DNA of 64,000 bases from an uncultured Sphingomonas sp. (GCF_936927845.1 NZ_CAKZHV010000068.1:124001-188000); one strand, 5' to 3'. Numbered from the stretch's first letter, positions 15,838-25,823 are shown. Translations and numbers: made by a program. Notes: generated by a model from the letters alone, not told the origin.

Positions 15838-17621
15838 GTCACCACTCCGGTGCCGGGATTGATCGGCGTCGTATCGCGCTCTGTCTGCGTGATGATCCGT
15901 TCGCGCGCGGCGCGGATGTCGCCCGCCTCGATCTGCAACCGCAAGCGCTCACGATCGCGCGAGCGGTACATGTCCTCGGCGCGGTCGATCTCCTCGGTCG
16001 AGATGTGCAGTCCCTGCATCGCGAGCCGTGCCATCTTCACCGCCGACTCGAGCACTTCGCGCACGACGTAGCGCGCCGGACCGTTCTTGAGCTTGATCAG
16101 CGCGCGCCGGTCGAAAGCACGGACGTACACCGCGGCGTTCGGGAACGCCTCATGCACGCTTTCCAGCCAGTCGGCGTCGATCTGGTCGCCATCCATGCAG
16201 AAGAGGATCAGCTCGGCCTCAGATGCGCCGGCCTGCCGCAGCAGATCGAGCCGGGTGCCGTCGCCGAAATAGACCTTCGCACCGAACTCCGCCGCCACAT
16301 CGATCATCTCGATGTCGCTGTCGATCAGCGTGACTGGCACGCCGCTCGCCATCAGCATCTGCGCCACCGTTTGCCCGAAGCGGCCGTAGCCGACGATCAG
16401 CGCGTTGGCACCATCAGCCTTGGGCCCGTCGCGCTCGCCGTGCGAGTCGATCGGGGCTTCGCGGAACGCGCGCGTCGCCATCATCAGGAAGGGCGTAGTC
16501 GCCATCGAGAGCGTGATGACCGCGCCGAACAGGCTCGCCGCCTCGGGCGCGATCAGCAGGCCGGACTGCGCCTGCCCGAGCAGGACGAAGCCGAACTCGC
16601 CGCCTTGGCTGAGCAGCAGACCAAGCGCGAGCGCAGGCCGCCACGGCATGCGGAACGCGCGACCGATGAGGAAGATAACGGCGGCCTTGGTCGCGATCAG
16701 CGCCGCCGCCATGCCGGCGACGAAGAACGGTCGCTCGGCGATTGCCGACAGGTCGAGCATCATGCCGACCGCGAGAAAGAACAGCCCGAGCAGGATTGAG
16801 CGGAACGGTTCGACATCCGCCTCCAGCTCGTGCCGATAGGGGCTGTCGGCGAGCATCACCCCGGCGACGAACGCGCCAAGCGCGGTCGATAGGCCAAGCA
16901 GTTCCATCAACGCGGCCGAGGCGATGACGGTGAACAGCGCGGCGAAGACGAACATCTCGCGCTCGCCCAGATTGCCGATCCAGCGGAACAGCGGCGCCAG
17001 CACGAAACGCCCGGCCGCGATCAACCCCGCGACCGCCAGCACCGTGTAGAGCGCGAGCAGCCAACCCGAGGGCCCGCCGACCTGCGCCGGGTTCCGGCTC
17101 ATCGCGGCAATGATGGTGATCATCGGGATGATCGACAGGTCCTGGAACAGCAGGATCGAAAAGGCGCGCTCCCCGAACGGCGTGCGCAGCCGCCCGGCCG
17201 ATTGCAGCATCGGCAGCACCTGCGCGGTCGACGACAAAGCGAGCGGCATGCCGAGAGCAAGTGCCGCCGGCACCGAAAAGTGGGCGACCAGCGCGAGGAT
17301 CGCGGTGATGGCCGCTCCGCAGGCGAGCACCTGGAGCGTGCCGAGCGCGAAAATGTCTTCCTTCAACCGCCACAATTTCGCCGGGCTCAGCTCCAGCCCG
17401 ACGATGAACAACAGCATCGTGATGCCGAGCTCGGCGAAACCGAGCTTCGCCTCTGCATCACCGACGAGGCCCAGGACGTGCGGGCCGACCACCGCACCGG
17501 CGACGAGGTAGCCGAGCGTCGCACCCAGCCCCAAGCGACGGAACAGCAGAACGAAGGCGAGCGCGAAACCGAGCAGGATGAAGCCGTCGCGCAGCAGCGA
17601 ACCGTCGGCGGCGTGCTCCAT
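15834..17621 (-). CDS. Kef-type K+/H+ antiporter with RCK domain (CPA2)
   Basis: Potassium/proton antiporter of the KefB/KefC group, 595 aa, inner membrane. Residues 1-385 are the Na+/H+-exchanger-like transport domain, with LGYLVAGAVVGPHVLGL near the N-terminus and the FQDLSIIP segment near residue 160. The C-terminal RCK/TrkA-N domain starts with the nucleotide-binding motif GYGRFG at 411-416. KefB/C are gated by glutathione adducts during electrophile stress (known for E. coli); whether this one is cannot be told. I start it at the ATG at 17621, which overlaps the stop of the scaffold gene by one base. A longer in-frame reading upstream lies inside that gene. Confidence 0.88.
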   Translation of the reverse strand: MEHAADGSLLRDGFILLGFALAFVLLFRRLGLGATLGYLVAGAVVGPHVLGLVGDAEAKLGFAELGITMLLFIVGLELSPAKLWRLKEDIFALGTLQVLACGAAITAILALVAHFSVPAALALGMPLALSSTAQVLPMLQSAGRLRTPFGERAFSILLFQDLSIIPMITIIAAMSRNPAQVGGPSGWLLALYTVLAVAGLIAAGRFVLAPLFRWIGNLGEREMFVFAALFTVIASAALMELLGLSTALGAFVAGVMLADSPYRHELEADVEPFRSILLGLFFLAVGMMLDLSAIAERPFFVAGMAAALIATKAAVIFLIGRAFRMPWRPALALGLLLSQGGEFGFVLLGQAQSGLLIAPEAASLFGAVITLSMATTPFLMMATRAFREAPIDSHGERDGPKADGANALIVGYGRFGQTVAQMLMASGVPVTLIDSDIEMIDVAAEFGAKVYFGDGTRLDLLRQAGASEAELILFCMDGDQIDADWLESVHEAFPNAAVYVRAFDRRALIKLKNGPARYVVREVLESAVKMARLAMQGLHISTEEIDRAEDMYRSRDRERLRLQIEAGDIRAARERIITQTERDTTPINPGTGVVT

Positions 17622-18055
17622 CAACGCGCCGCCCGCGCGGCCGCCTGCTCCGCGGCCTCCGCAGCGGCTTCGAACGCGAGCCGGATGGAAGGGTGGCGCG
17701 CGGTGAGTTTCAGGCCGGGCGTGAAGATGTCGATGCCGGGCCACGCCGGTACCCCGCCATCGCCCGCCAGCCACGCAGTCAGTTCGTCGCGCGCCGCCGC
17801 GAGATCGGCCGGCGTCCGCCCGATCGCGTGCTGCGCGAGGAGCGTGGATGATGCCTGTCCGAGCAGGCAGGCGCGCACCAATGTACCCAGCCTGACAACG
17901 CGACCTTCCTCGTCCAGCTCGACGTCGACGGTGACGCGGCTGCCGCAAATCGGCGACCGTTTCTCCGCCGACGCGGCGCCGTCCGGCAGCCGATCGGGAA
18001 AGGGATTGCCGAGCGCGAGCGCGGAGATCTCGGGCGTGTATAGGTCGAGGCTCAC
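17621..18055 (-). CDS. NifU/IscU-like iron-sulfur cluster scaffold protein
   Basis: A 144-aa protein related to the IscU/NifU-N scaffold on which Fe-S clusters are built. The first two cluster cysteines are visible: C37 (SPICGSR) and C63 (VRACLLGQAS). The third IscU ligand region, normally His-Cys, reads H121-P122-S, so the third cysteine is missing. Either the protein holds clusters differently or it has another role; sphingomonad members may generally lack it (my recollection, unchecked). It starts with GTG at 18055, overlapping cvpA by 4 bases. No iscS, iscA or hscBA lies nearby. Confidence 0.78.
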   Translation of the reverse strand: MSLDLYTPEISALALGNPFPDRLPDGAASAEKRSPICGSRVTVDVELDEEGRVVRLGTLVRACLLGQASSTLLAQHAIGRTPADLAAARDELTAWLAGDGGVPAWPGIDIFTPGLKLTARHPSIRLAFEAAAEAAEQAAARAAR

Positions 18056-18615
18056 GGCGTATCGGTTCCGTTATCTTGCGGGACGCGCTGCCAGCGCGGC
18101 GAGAACAGCGGCTTGCCGCGGCGACGACGGTCGACCACGTCGGCGATCGACGCGCTGGTGGCGCTCAGCAGCGGGTAAGTACGGGCCTGGACGATCCACG
18201 CTGGTCGCCGCGACGGACCACCGCCGAGCAGATCGAGCACCAGCACGATCAACAGGAATGCCAAGCTGGCGAAGATCAAGCCCTTCAACGCCCCGAACCC
18301 GAAGCCGAGCGCGCGATCGATCGGCCCCAGCACCGAGGTACGCGTCCGCGCGCTGACTGCGTTCACGACGATGCGGCTGAGCAGATAGGTACCGCCCGTC
18401 AGGATCGCGAAGGCGAGCACCGTCGCGCCGGACGGCGTACCGATCGTGGGTGCAAGCGCGCGCGACAGCGGCAGATGGAAGATCTTGAGCGCGAAGATCA
18501 TCGCGACCCAGGCGAACAGCGCCAGCACCTCCGCCACGAAGCCGCGCTTGGCGCCGAGCAGCGCAGTCGCGGCGACGAGCAACAGGACGACGATGTCGAG
18601 GGCGTGCAGGTTCAT
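18052..18615 (-). CDS. cvpA: CvpA family membrane protein
   Basis: A 187-aa inner-membrane protein with four hydrophobic segments and the CvpA signature near the N-terminus (LDIVVLLLVAATALLGAKRGFVAEVLAL). GPIDRALGFGFGALKGLIFA is in the second half. CvpA is needed for colicin V production in E. coli and in several bacteria helps envelope integrity or bile/alkaline tolerance. Here it follows radA by 33 bases and overlaps the scaffold gene, which suggests one transcript radA-cvpA-scaffold-kef-DUF423. Confidence 0.87.
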   Translation of the reverse strand: MNLHALDIVVLLLVAATALLGAKRGFVAEVLALFAWVAMIFALKIFHLPLSRALAPTIGTPSGATVLAFAILTGGTYLLSRIVVNAVSARTRTSVLGPIDRALGFGFGALKGLIFASLAFLLIVLVLDLLGGGPSRRPAWIVQARTYPLLSATSASIADVVDRRRRGKPLFSPRWQRVPQDNGTDTP

Positions 18616-18648
18616 TGCGCCCTAGATACGGATTGCCGCCGCGGGCGA

Positions 18649-20019
18649 CTAGCCCCGCCCGAGCATGTGGTCGACGAAGCGGCCAAGGTTGCGAAAGCTG
18701 GACAGCTGCACCGCGCCGCCTTCGGCAACGCCCGACGGCACCATCGCGCGCGTGAAGCCGAGCTTGCCCGCCTCCTTCAAGCGCAGCGGCGCGTGCGCCA
18801 CCGGCCTAATTTCCCCCGACAGCGCGATCTCGCCGAACGCGACGCCGTCGGAGGCGACCGGCCGCTCGCTGAGCGCCGAGATCAGCGCCGCCGCCACCGC
18901 CAGATCGGCCGCGGGATCCTGCACGCGATACCCACCGGCGACGTTCAGATACACTTCGCAGGTCGAGAAGCTCAGCCCGCATCGCGCCTCCAGCACCGCC
19001 AGGATCATCGCCAACCGCCCTGAATCCCAGCCGACCACCGCGCGCCGGGGCGTCGCCCCGCTTGCCAGCCGCACCACCAGTGCCTGTATCTCGACCAGCA
19101 CCGGGCGCGTGCCCTCCAGCGCGGGGAACACGATCGATCCCGTTACACTCTCGTCGCGCTGCGTCAGGAACAGGCTCGAGGGGTTTGCGACCTCGACCAG
19201 CCCCTCGCCCGCCATTGCGAACACGCCGATCTCGTCGGTGCCGCCGAAGCGGTTCTTGATCGCGCGCAGGATGCGATATTGGTGGCTGCGCTCGCCCTCG
19301 AAGCTCAGCACGGTGTCGACCATATGTTCGAGCACGCGCGGACCCGCGATCGATCCATCCTTGGTGACGTGCCCGACGAGCACGACCGCGGTGCCGCGTT
19401 CCTTGGCGAAGCGGATCAGTTCCTGCGCGGTCGCGCGCACCTGGCTGACGGTGCCCGGCGCGCCTTCGATCAGGTCGGAGTGCATCGTCTGGATCGAGTC
19501 GATCACCAGCAGCGCGGGCGGTGTTCCCTGCCCCAGCGTTGTCAAGATATCGCGCGTCGAGGTGGCGGCGGCGAGCTGCACCGGCGCGTCTCCCAGCCCC
19601 AATCGCTGCGCGCGCAGACGGACCTGGTCGGCCGCTTCCTCGCCCGAGACATAGGCGACGCTGCGCCCGCTGCGCGCCAACCGGGCGGCAGCCTGGAGCA
19701 GCAAAGTCGACTTGCCGACGCCCGGGTCGCCGCCGATCAGCGTCGCCGATCCCGCAACCAGCCCGCCACCCAATGCACGATCGAGCTCGGCGATGCCGAA
19801 GATCATCCGCTCGGGCAGCGCGATCTCGGCGTCGAGCTTGACCAGCGTCAGAGCACGACCGCCCGATTGCAGATTATGCTTCGCCTGAAACGGCGTGACG
19901 ACCGCCGCCGCTTCCTCCACCAGCGTGTTCCACTCGCTGCAATCGGCACACTGGCCCTGCCAGCGGTGCGACACCGACCCACACGACTGACACACGTAGC
20001 GACGTTGAGCTTTAGCCAT
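18649..20019 (-). CDS. radA: DNA repair protein RadA
   Basis: RecA-related ATPase with helicase activity that drives branch migration during recombinational repair. An N-terminal zinc finger has C10-C13 and C24-C27. Walker A (GGDPGVGKST) is near residue 95. The RadA-specific KNRFG motif occurs at about residue 250, and the C-terminal third is the Lon-protease-like domain (ends with NLGRFVDHML). I take the ATG at 20019 (MAKAQRRYVC); an ATG directly before it at 20022 is possible. Neither has a clear Shine-Dalgarno sequence. It is probably the first gene of the cluster that continues to DUF423. Confidence 0.94.
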   Translation of the reverse strand: MAKAQRRYVCQSCGSVSHRWQGQCADCSEWNTLVEEAAAVVTPFQAKHNLQSGGRALTLVKLDAEIALPERMIFGIAELDRALGGGLVAGSATLIGGDPGVGKSTLLLQAAARLARSGRSVAYVSGEEAADQVRLRAQRLGLGDAPVQLAAATSTRDILTTLGQGTPPALLVIDSIQTMHSDLIEGAPGTVSQVRATAQELIRFAKERGTAVVLVGHVTKDGSIAGPRVLEHMVDTVLSFEGERSHQYRILRAIKNRFGGTDEIGVFAMAGEGLVEVANPSSLFLTQRDESVTGSIVFPALEGTRPVLVEIQALVVRLASGATPRRAVVGWDSGRLAMILAVLEARCGLSFSTCEVYLNVAGGYRVQDPAADLAVAAALISALSERPVASDGVAFGEIALSGEIRPVAHAPLRLKEAGKLGFTRAMVPSGVAEGGAVQLSSFRNLGRFVDHMLGRG

Positions 20020-20095
20020 CATTGCCGCGTAGCATATGCGGAACGGGAGGGGAACAAAGGAGCGCTAGTGTCAGATACGGCAACGCCCGCTTGGA

Positions 20096-20797
20096 TCAGC
20101 CCTTCGACGGGATCGCCAGCCCGCGCTGCACCGCCGGACGCGCCAAGCCGCGTTCGAGCCAAGCCGACACATTCCCGAAATTCGCGAAGCCGACCAGATC
20201 ACCTGCCATGTAGAAATCGCGTAGCGCCCGCACCCAGCCGAGCATCGCGATGTCGGCGATGGAATAATCACCGACGAACCATTCACGACCATCGAGTGCG
20301 CGATCCATCACGCCCAGCAAGCGCCTGCTTTCATCGGCGTAGCGGTCGCGCGGACGCTTGTCCTCCCAATCCTTGCCGGCGAATTTGTGGAAGAAGCCGA
20401 GCTGCCCGAACATCGGACCCACGCCCCCCATCTGGAACATGACCCAGGAGATCGCCTTCCAGCGCGCCGCAGCGTCGCGTGGCAGCAAGCGGCCGGTCTT
20501 TTCCGCCAAATAGAGCAGGATGGCGCCGCTTTCGAAGATACCGATCGCCTCGCCGCCGGGCCCCGCGGGATCGATGATCGCGGGGATCTTGCCGTTGGGA
20601 TTGAGCGAGACGAACGCGTCCGATTTCTGATCGTTCGCGGCGAAATCGATCAGATGCGCCTCATAGGGCAGTTCCGTCTCTTCCAGCATGATCGACGCCT
20701 TCACCCCGTTGGGCGTGTTGAGCGAGTAAAGCTGGATGCGGTCCGGATGCCGTGCGGGCCAGCGGTGGGTGATCGCGAAATCGGATAGTTGCGTCAT
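20096..20797 (-). CDS. Glutathione S-transferase family protein (YfcG/YghU-like)
   Basis: Cytosolic GST of 233 aa. The thioredoxin-like N-terminal domain contains IQLYSLNTPNGVKASIMLEE, the start typical of Nu-class YfcG/YghU proteins, which act as disulfide-bond reductases with glutathione. A GKIPAIIDP cis-proline loop and a FESGAILLYLAEKTG glutathione-binding helix follow. The helical C-terminal domain has SIADIAMLGWVRAL. I chose the ATG at 20797; the frame extends 13 codons further upstream, but the residues there do not look conserved. The exact substrate is unknown. Confidence 0.85.
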   Translation of the reverse strand: MTQLSDFAITHRWPARHPDRIQLYSLNTPNGVKASIMLEETELPYEAHLIDFAANDQKSDAFVSLNPNGKIPAIIDPAGPGGEAIGIFESGAILLYLAEKTGRLLPRDAAARWKAISWVMFQMGGVGPMFGQLGFFHKFAGKDWEDKRPRDRYADESRRLLGVMDRALDGREWFVGDYSIADIAMLGWVRALRDFYMAGDLVGFANFGNVSAWLERGLARPAVQRGLAIPSKG

Positions 20798-20845
20798 GCC
20801 GCGCCAACGGCGGGACGAGGCGCGCGTTCCGTTCATCTGCCAGTC

Positions 20846-20870
20846 GGAACCCGTTCGTTACGCTCTCGTT
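20846..20870 (+). promoter_or_regulatory. EcfG (general stress response) promoter
   Basis: GGAAC at 20846-20850 and CGTT at 20867-20870 are separated by exactly 16 bases. This matches the established EcfG consensus of alphaproteobacteria (GGAAC-N16/17-CGTT). The predicted start point is about 25-30 bases before the ATG at 20903. Confidence 0.78.
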
Positions 20871-20902
20871 TCCTAACCGTCATCAACCGCGAGAGAGCAA
20901 AC

Positions 20903-21556
20903 ATGAAGCGTTACGAGATACTCGCCGCCGTCGCGGCGGCAGCCCTGGTTCCCGCCGTCGCCCAGGCGCAGACGGCACCCGCTGCCGGTGCCCAAGCATC
21001 GGCAACTGCCACCGTCACCACCGGCGCGACCGTTTACGATACCAGCGGCGGCGTGGTCGGCACCGTCGCCAGCACCGACGGCACCAATGCAGTGATCGAC
21101 ACCGGCACCAACAAGGCAGCGGTTCCGCTCACCTCACTCGGCAAGGGCGCGCAGGGCCCCGTGCTCGCCATGACCAAGGCGCAGCTCGATGCCGCGGCCA
21201 GCGCGCAGCAGCAGCAGGCGAGCGCCGCTTTCCGCTCACAGCTCGTGACGGGAGCGAGCGTATACGGGACGGGGGGCGCCAAGCTCGGCACGATCAAGGC
21301 GATCGATGCAAGCAGCGTGACGCTGACCACCGATCAGGGTGACGCGAAGCTGCCGATCACGGGGTTCGGCCCGGGTCCGCAGGGTGTGACGATCGGCATG
21401 ACCGCAGCCCAGCTTTCGTCGGCAATGGGCGCGGCTGCACCCGCGGCAGGGGCGAACACGGCCGCGGATGCGACGGCAACGACGCCGGCCGCAACCAGCG
21501 AGACGTCCACCACCACGACGACGACCTCGACCAAGAAGACCAAGCCGCGGAAGTAA
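20903..21556 (+). CDS. Exported protein with two PRC-barrel-like repeats, stress-promoter driven
   Basis: A 217-aa protein with a clear Sec signal peptide (residues 1-22, ending AQA) and so probably periplasmic. Two similar segments (residues about 40-65: GATVYDTSGGVVGTV; about 115-140: GASVYGTGGAKLGTI) resemble the beta-barrel core of PRC domains. Each is followed by a GKGAQGPVLAMTKAQLD or GPGPQGVTIGMTAAQLS stretch, so the protein is an internal duplication. The C-terminus is a Thr/Ala-rich low-complexity tail ending KKTKPRK. An EcfG promoter lies just upstream, predicting induction by stress. The molecular function is unknown. The ATG at 20903 was chosen because the signal peptide starts there. 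Confidence 0.82.
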   Translation: MKRYEILAAVAAAALVPAVAQAQTAPAAGAQASATATVTTGATVYDTSGGVVGTVASTDGTNAVIDTGTNKAAVPLTSLGKGAQGPVLAMTKAQLDAAASAQQQQASAAFRSQLVTGASVYGTGGAKLGTIKAIDASSVTLTTDQGDAKLPITGFGPGPQGVTIGMTAAQLSSAMGAAAPAAGANTAADATATTPAATSETSTTTTTTSTKKTKPRK

Positions 21557-21569
21557 CGTGGCCGATCAT

Positions 21570-21595
21570 CCCGCCTGCGCCAACGCGCGGGCGGG
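21570..21595. terminator. Hairpin between convergent genes
   Basis: CCCGCC (21570-21575) pairs with GGCGGG (21590-21595) around a 14-base loop, between the PRC-like gene and the end of alaS. No clear T-run follows on either strand, so termination is only a suggestion. Confidence 0.3.
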
Positions 21596-21600
21596 TATAA

Positions 21601-24264
21601 TCACCCCCCCTGCAGCGCGGTTCGGACTGCCGCAATCGCGGCCTCAGCATCGGCGCCTCTCGGTCCACCGCCCTGCGCCATGTCGGGGCGACCGCCGCCA
21701 CCCTGACCGCCGAGTGCCTGCACCCCGCGCTTGACGAGGTCGACCGCGTTGAAGCGCGACACCAGGTCGGGAGTCACCCCGACCGCGATCGTCGCCTTGC
21801 CGTCGTTCACCGCCACGATCGCGACGACGCCCGAGCCGAGCTGTTGGCGTGCGTCGTCGACCGCACCGCGCAAGCCTTTGGCCTCGAACCCGTCGAGTAC
21901 CTGCGCCGCAAAGGTGACATCGCCGATCATCTCGGGTCCGGCCGCATCCTTCGCCCCGCCGCCGAGCGCCAACGCCTTTTTGGCGTCGGCGAGTTCGCGT
22001 TCCAGCCGCCGCCGCTCGTCGAGCAGCGCCGCGACGCGCGCCGGCACTTCGTCGGGCGTGGTGCGCAGCGTCGCGGCTGCCTCGCGCAGCTTCTCGTCGC
22101 GAGCGCTCAGATACTGCCGCGCGGCCTCGCCGGTCAGCGCCTCGACGCGGCGGACGCCCGATGACACCGCGCTCTCGCCGACGACCTTGAACAGGCCGAT
22201 ATCGCCCAGCGCCTTCGCGTGCGTACCGCCGCACAATTCGATCGAGTAGGTTTTGCCCTCCTCGTCGGTCCCCATCGAGACGACACGTACCTCGTCGCCG
22301 TATTTCTCGCCGAACAGCGCCATTGCGCCCATCGCGATCGCTTCGTCCGGGCTCATCAGCCGCGTCTCGACGCTGCCGTTGCCGCGAATTTGCGCGTTCA
22401 CCGCCGCCTCGACGTCGGAGAGTTCGGCCGGTGCCATCGCGGTCGAGTGCGACACGTCGAAGCGCAAACGATCGGGCGCGACGAGGCTGCCCTTCTGCGC
22501 GACATGCGTGCCGAGTCGGTTCCTCAACGCCTCGTGCAGCAGGTGCGTCGCGGAGTGGTTGGCGCGAATGGCATCGCGCCGCGCCACATCGATCGCGAGC
22601 CGCACCGTGTCGCCGACCTTGATCTCACCCACCTCGACGCGTGCGTGATGGACGAACAGCTTGCCGAGTTGCTTCGACGTGTCAGTGACGATCGCGGCAA
22701 GCCCGTTCTCGCTCGAGAGGTTGCCGGCGTCGCCCACCTGTCCGCCGCTCTCGCCGTAGAAGGGGGTCTGGTTGACGATCACGTCGACCTGCTCGCCCGC
22801 GCCCACCTGCTCGACGCGGTGACCGTCCTTGATCAGCGCGAGCACGACGCCCTCGCCGCTGTCGCTCGTGTAGCCGGTGAACTCGGTCGCGCCGACTTCC
22901 TCGGCCAGGTCGAACCACAGGTCGTCGGAGGCCTTCGCGCCCGACCCCTTCCACGCGGCACGCGCGGCACGCTTCTGCTCGGCCATTGCGCTGTCGAAGC
23001 CGGCGCGGTCGACCTGCAACCCTTGCGCCCGCAACGCATCTTCGGTCAGGTCGTAGGGAAAGCCGTACGTGTCGTAGAGCTTGAACGCGGTTTCGCCCGC
23101 GAGCGTGTCGCCCTGCCCCATACCCGCCGTCGCCTCGTCGAGCAGCCGCAGCCCCTTGTCCAGCGTCTGGCGGAAGCGCGTTTCCTCCTGGCGCAAGGTC
23201 GCCTCGATCAGCGGCTGCGCGCGCACGAGCTCGGGGTAAGCGGCACCCATCTCGGCGACCAGCGCGGGGACGAGCCGGTACATCAGCGGCTCCCCACCAT
23301 CTCCCTTGGCCCCGCCCAGCAGGTGCGCGTGGCGCATCGCACGGCGCATGATCCGGCGCAGCACGTATCCGCGGCCCTCGTTCGCCGGCAGCACACCGTC
23401 GGCGATGAGGAAGCCCGAGCAGCGCAGGTGGTCGGCGATGACGCGGTGGCTCGCCTGATTGTCACCGCTCGTCGCGGTGTGGGTCAGCGCTCCGCTCGCC
23501 GCGATCAATGCCTTGAACGTGTCGGTGTCGTAATTGTCATGGACGCCCTGCATCACCGCTGCGACGCGTTCGAGGCCCATGCCGGTGTCGATCGAGGGGC
23601 GCGGCAGGTCGCCGGTGATCTGGTCGGACTCCTGCACGAACTGCATGAACACGAGGTTCCAGATCTCGACGAAGCGGTCGCCGTCCTCGTCCGGGCTGCC
23701 CGGAGGACCTCCGGCGATATGATCGCCGTGGTCGTAGAAGATCTCGGAACACGGGCCGCATGGTCCGTCCGAACCCATCGCCCAGAAATTGTCCTTTGTG
23801 GCGATGCGGATGATCTTGTGGTCGGGCAGCCCCGCGATCTTCTTCCACAGCTCGAACGCCTGGTCGTCGGTGTGGTAAACGGTCGCCGTCAGCTTGTCGG
23901 CGGGCAGGCCCCATTCTTTCGTCAGCAGCGTCCAGGCGTGGGTAATCGCCTGTTCCTTGAAGTAATCGCCGAACGAGAAATTGCCGAGCATTTCGAAGAA
24001 GGTGTGATGGCGCGCGGTATAGCCGACATTGTCAAGGTCGTTGTGCTTGCCGCCCGCGCGGACGCATTTCTGCGCGCTGGTCGCGGTCGTGTAGGGCCGC
24101 GTTTCCAGACCGGTGAAGACGTTCTTGAACGGAACCATGCCCGCGTTGACGAACATCAGCGTCGGGTCGTTCTGCGGCACCAGCGGTGCCGAGGGCACGA
24201 CCTGATGGCCGTTGGCGCCGAAATAATCCAGAAAGCTGCGGCGAAGATCGTTGGTCGAGGTCAT
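21601..24264 (-). CDS. alaS: Alanyl-tRNA synthetase
   Basis: Charges tRNA-Ala with alanine and edits mischarged Ser/Gly; cytoplasmic and essential. The 887-aa length is normal. The N-terminus ([36 protein letters not shown]) is the class II aminoacylation start. The editing domain has the zinc site [12 protein letters not shown] and, later, [19 protein letters not shown]. The C-terminal oligomerisation (C-Ala) region ends in a glycine-rich stretch. It is a single gene, downstream of the ppx gene on the same strand with a 74-base gap. Confidence 0.97.
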   Translation of the reverse strand: MTSTNDLRRSFLDYFGANGHQVVPSAPLVPQNDPTLMFVNAGMVPFKNVFTGLETRPYTTATSAQKCVRAGGKHNDLDNVGYTARHHTFFEMLGNFSFGDYFKEQAITHAWTLLTKEWGLPADKLTATVYHTDDQAFELWKKIAGLPDHKIIRIATKDNFWAMGSDGPCGPCSEIFYDHGDHIAGGPPGSPDEDGDRFVEIWNLVFMQFVQESDQITGDLPRPSIDTGMGLERVAAVMQGVHDNYDTDTFKALIAASGALTHTATSGDNQASHRVIADHLRCSGFLIADGVLPANEGRGYVLRRIMRRAMRHAHLLGGAKGDGGEPLMYRLVPALVAEMGAAYPELVRAQPLIEATLRQEETRFRQTLDKGLRLLDEATAGMGQGDTLAGETAFKLYDTYGFPYDLTEDALRAQGLQVDRAGFDSAMAEQKRAARAAWKGSGAKASDDLWFDLAEEVGATEFTGYTSDSGEGVVLALIKDGHRVEQVGAGEQVDVIVNQTPFYGESGGQVGDAGNLSSENGLAAIVTDTSKQLGKLFVHHARVEVGEIKVGDTVRLAIDVARRDAIRANHSATHLLHEALRNRLGTHVAQKGSLVAPDRLRFDVSHSTAMAPAELSDVEAAVNAQIRGNGSVETRLMSPDEAIAMGAMALFGEKYGDEVRVVSMGTDEEGKTYSIELCGGTHAKALGDIGLFKVVGESAVSSGVRRVEALTGEAARQYLSARDEKLREAAATLRTTPDEVPARVAALLDERRRLERELADAKKALALGGGAKDAAGPEMIGDVTFAAQVLDGFEAKGLRGAVDDARQQLGSGVVAIVAVNDGKATIAVGVTPDLVSRFNAVDLVKRGVQALGGQGGGGRPDMAQGGGPRGADAEAAIAAVRTALQGG

Positions 24265-24338
24265 GGCCTGCGGCTTAATGGCGAGAAAGCGCGCTGCCTA
24301 GCGCTTCGTCGCGACCGCAACGACTTCGTGTCGGCCGC

Positions 24339-25823
24339 TCAGCTGCTCGCGTTGCTCACCGGGGTCCGGCCGAGCGCTGCCGCGAGCGAGGCATGCCGCT
24401 TGGCGACTGCGTCACCGTAGAGCGCGCGATCAGCCTCATCCACATCGAGGCGCAACGTGTCAGCCTCGATCGCCAGTCGAGAGCGGCGCAGCGGCTCGGC
24501 CACGCCCGCGCTCAACCGCTGGCCGAGCCGGATCGCGTGACCCCATGTCACCGCGCGCCGCAGCGTGCCTTCCGAGGCGAGTGGCGCTAGTACCTCTGGC
24601 GTTGCCGCTGCCCCGCCAAGCGCGGTCCACAACGCCTGTGCCATCATCGCGCGCCCGCGCCCGTCGACGCCGACCCAATTGCCATGCAGCGCGATCTCCA
24701 TGCCACGTTCGGCACGAAATTCGGGGTTTGCGCGCCAGCCGACGTCGGCAAGCTGGCAGGCAGCGTTGCGCAGGCGTGCTTCGGCGGGCTTGTCATCGCC
24801 GAACAGCGGCGAGATCCAGCGGTCGAGCAGATCGCCGTGTTCGGGAAAACGCCCGGACAGCCGCCCCTCGTCGCGCGTGGCGACAATCAGCGGGTCCTGC
24901 GCGCGATCGGCGGGGTCCAGTTCCTCGAACAACAATCCTTCGCGCAGGCCGAAGGCGGAGACGATCGTGCCGCTGCTTTTCAGATGCTTGATGAGGACCG
25001 ACAGCAGCGCCGCGGCATCCGACAGCGTCGGGATGCGCCCGCTCGACAGGCCGGGCACTTCCTTCAACTGCGGCTTGCCGACGTGCGATAAGGTACGGCG
25101 CAGGCTTGCGATCGTGTCCGCCGACATGGCATATTGATGGATGATCGGCAGCGGATAACGCGCGCGGTGCATCGCGAGCCGCGCCAGCCCGCGCCACGAA
25201 CCGCCCACCAGGTACAAAGGCAGGTTCTTGCCCGCGCCGATCCAGCCGGCGTCGCGCAGCAGCGCCTCGACCCGGCGAGCGAGCCGTCCGCGCTCGCGCA
25301 GCGGCGGCAGGCGCAGCACGCCGAGCGGAAAGGATATGCGCTCCGCCAGGGCACCTTTGCGGATGTGCACCAATTCAAGGCTGCCACCACCCAGATCACC
25401 GACGATGCCCTCCGCGCCGGGGATACCCGAGAGGACGCCGTAACCGGCAGCGGCGGCTTCCTCTTCGCCCGACAGGATCTCGACGCTGAGCCCGGCTTGC
25501 TCGGCGAGCGCGATCAGCGCCGCGCCGTTACTGGCGTCGCGCACCGCAGCGGTGGCGACGGTGCGGACCCGACTGACCTCCATCGCCCGCGTCAGCGCGG
25601 CGAAGCGGCACAGTGCAGCGCCCGCCGACGCCATTGCACCGGCATCGATCGCACCGCTTGCCGCCAGGCTGCGCCCCAGCCCGGCGAGAACCTTTTCATT
25701 GAACAAGGTCGACGGTAGCCGAGCCGGACCCTGGTAGACGACGAGACGGATCGAGTTGGAGCCGATGTCGATAATCGCGGTGCGCGGCGCATCCGCGCTC
25801 GGCGGGTCGATGGCGCGGCTCAC
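24339..25823 (-). CDS. ppx: Exopolyphosphatase / pppGpp phosphohydrolase (Ppx/GppA)
   Basis: ASKHA-fold phosphatase that releases phosphate from polyphosphate ends or converts pppGpp to ppGpp. Residues 15-30 (TAIIDIGSNSIRLVVY) form the first phosphate-binding loop. SGEEEAAAAGYG carries the likely catalytic glutamate, and GDLGGGSLELV is the second loop. A C-terminal HD-like helical domain follows, giving 494 aa, typical of the longer Ppx forms. I start it at the GTG at 25823, which overlaps the ppk stop (GTGA). The frame remains open upstream inside ppk, but those residues are not family-like. Kinase and phosphatase are thus translationally coupled. Confidence 0.9.
   Translation of the reverse strand: MSRAIDPPSADAPRTAIIDIGSNSIRLVVYQGPARLPSTLFNEKVLAGLGRSLAASGAIDAGAMASAGAALCRFAALTRAMEVSRVRTVATAAVRDASNGAALIALAEQAGLSVEILSGEEEAAAAGYGVLSGIPGAEGIVGDLGGGSLELVHIRKGALAERISFPLGVLRLPPLRERGRLARRVEALLRDAGWIGAGKNLPLYLVGGSWRGLARLAMHRARYPLPIIHQYAMSADTIASLRRTLSHVGKPQLKEVPGLSSGRIPTLSDAAALLSVLIKHLKSSGTIVSAFGLREGLLFEELDPADRAQDPLIVATRDEGRLSGRFPEHGDLLDRWISPLFGDDKPAEARLRNAACQLADVGWRANPEFRAERGMEIALHGNWVGVDGRGRAMMAQALWTALGGAAATPEVLAPLASEGTLRRAVTWGHAIRLGQRLSAGVAEPLRRSRLAIEADTLRLDVDEADRALYGDAVAKRHASLAAALGRTPVSNASS

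Noticed and set aside
22219..24420. 733-codon open frame antisense to alaS
   Set aside because: Shadow of a conserved essential gene; no motif, no plausible start signal.
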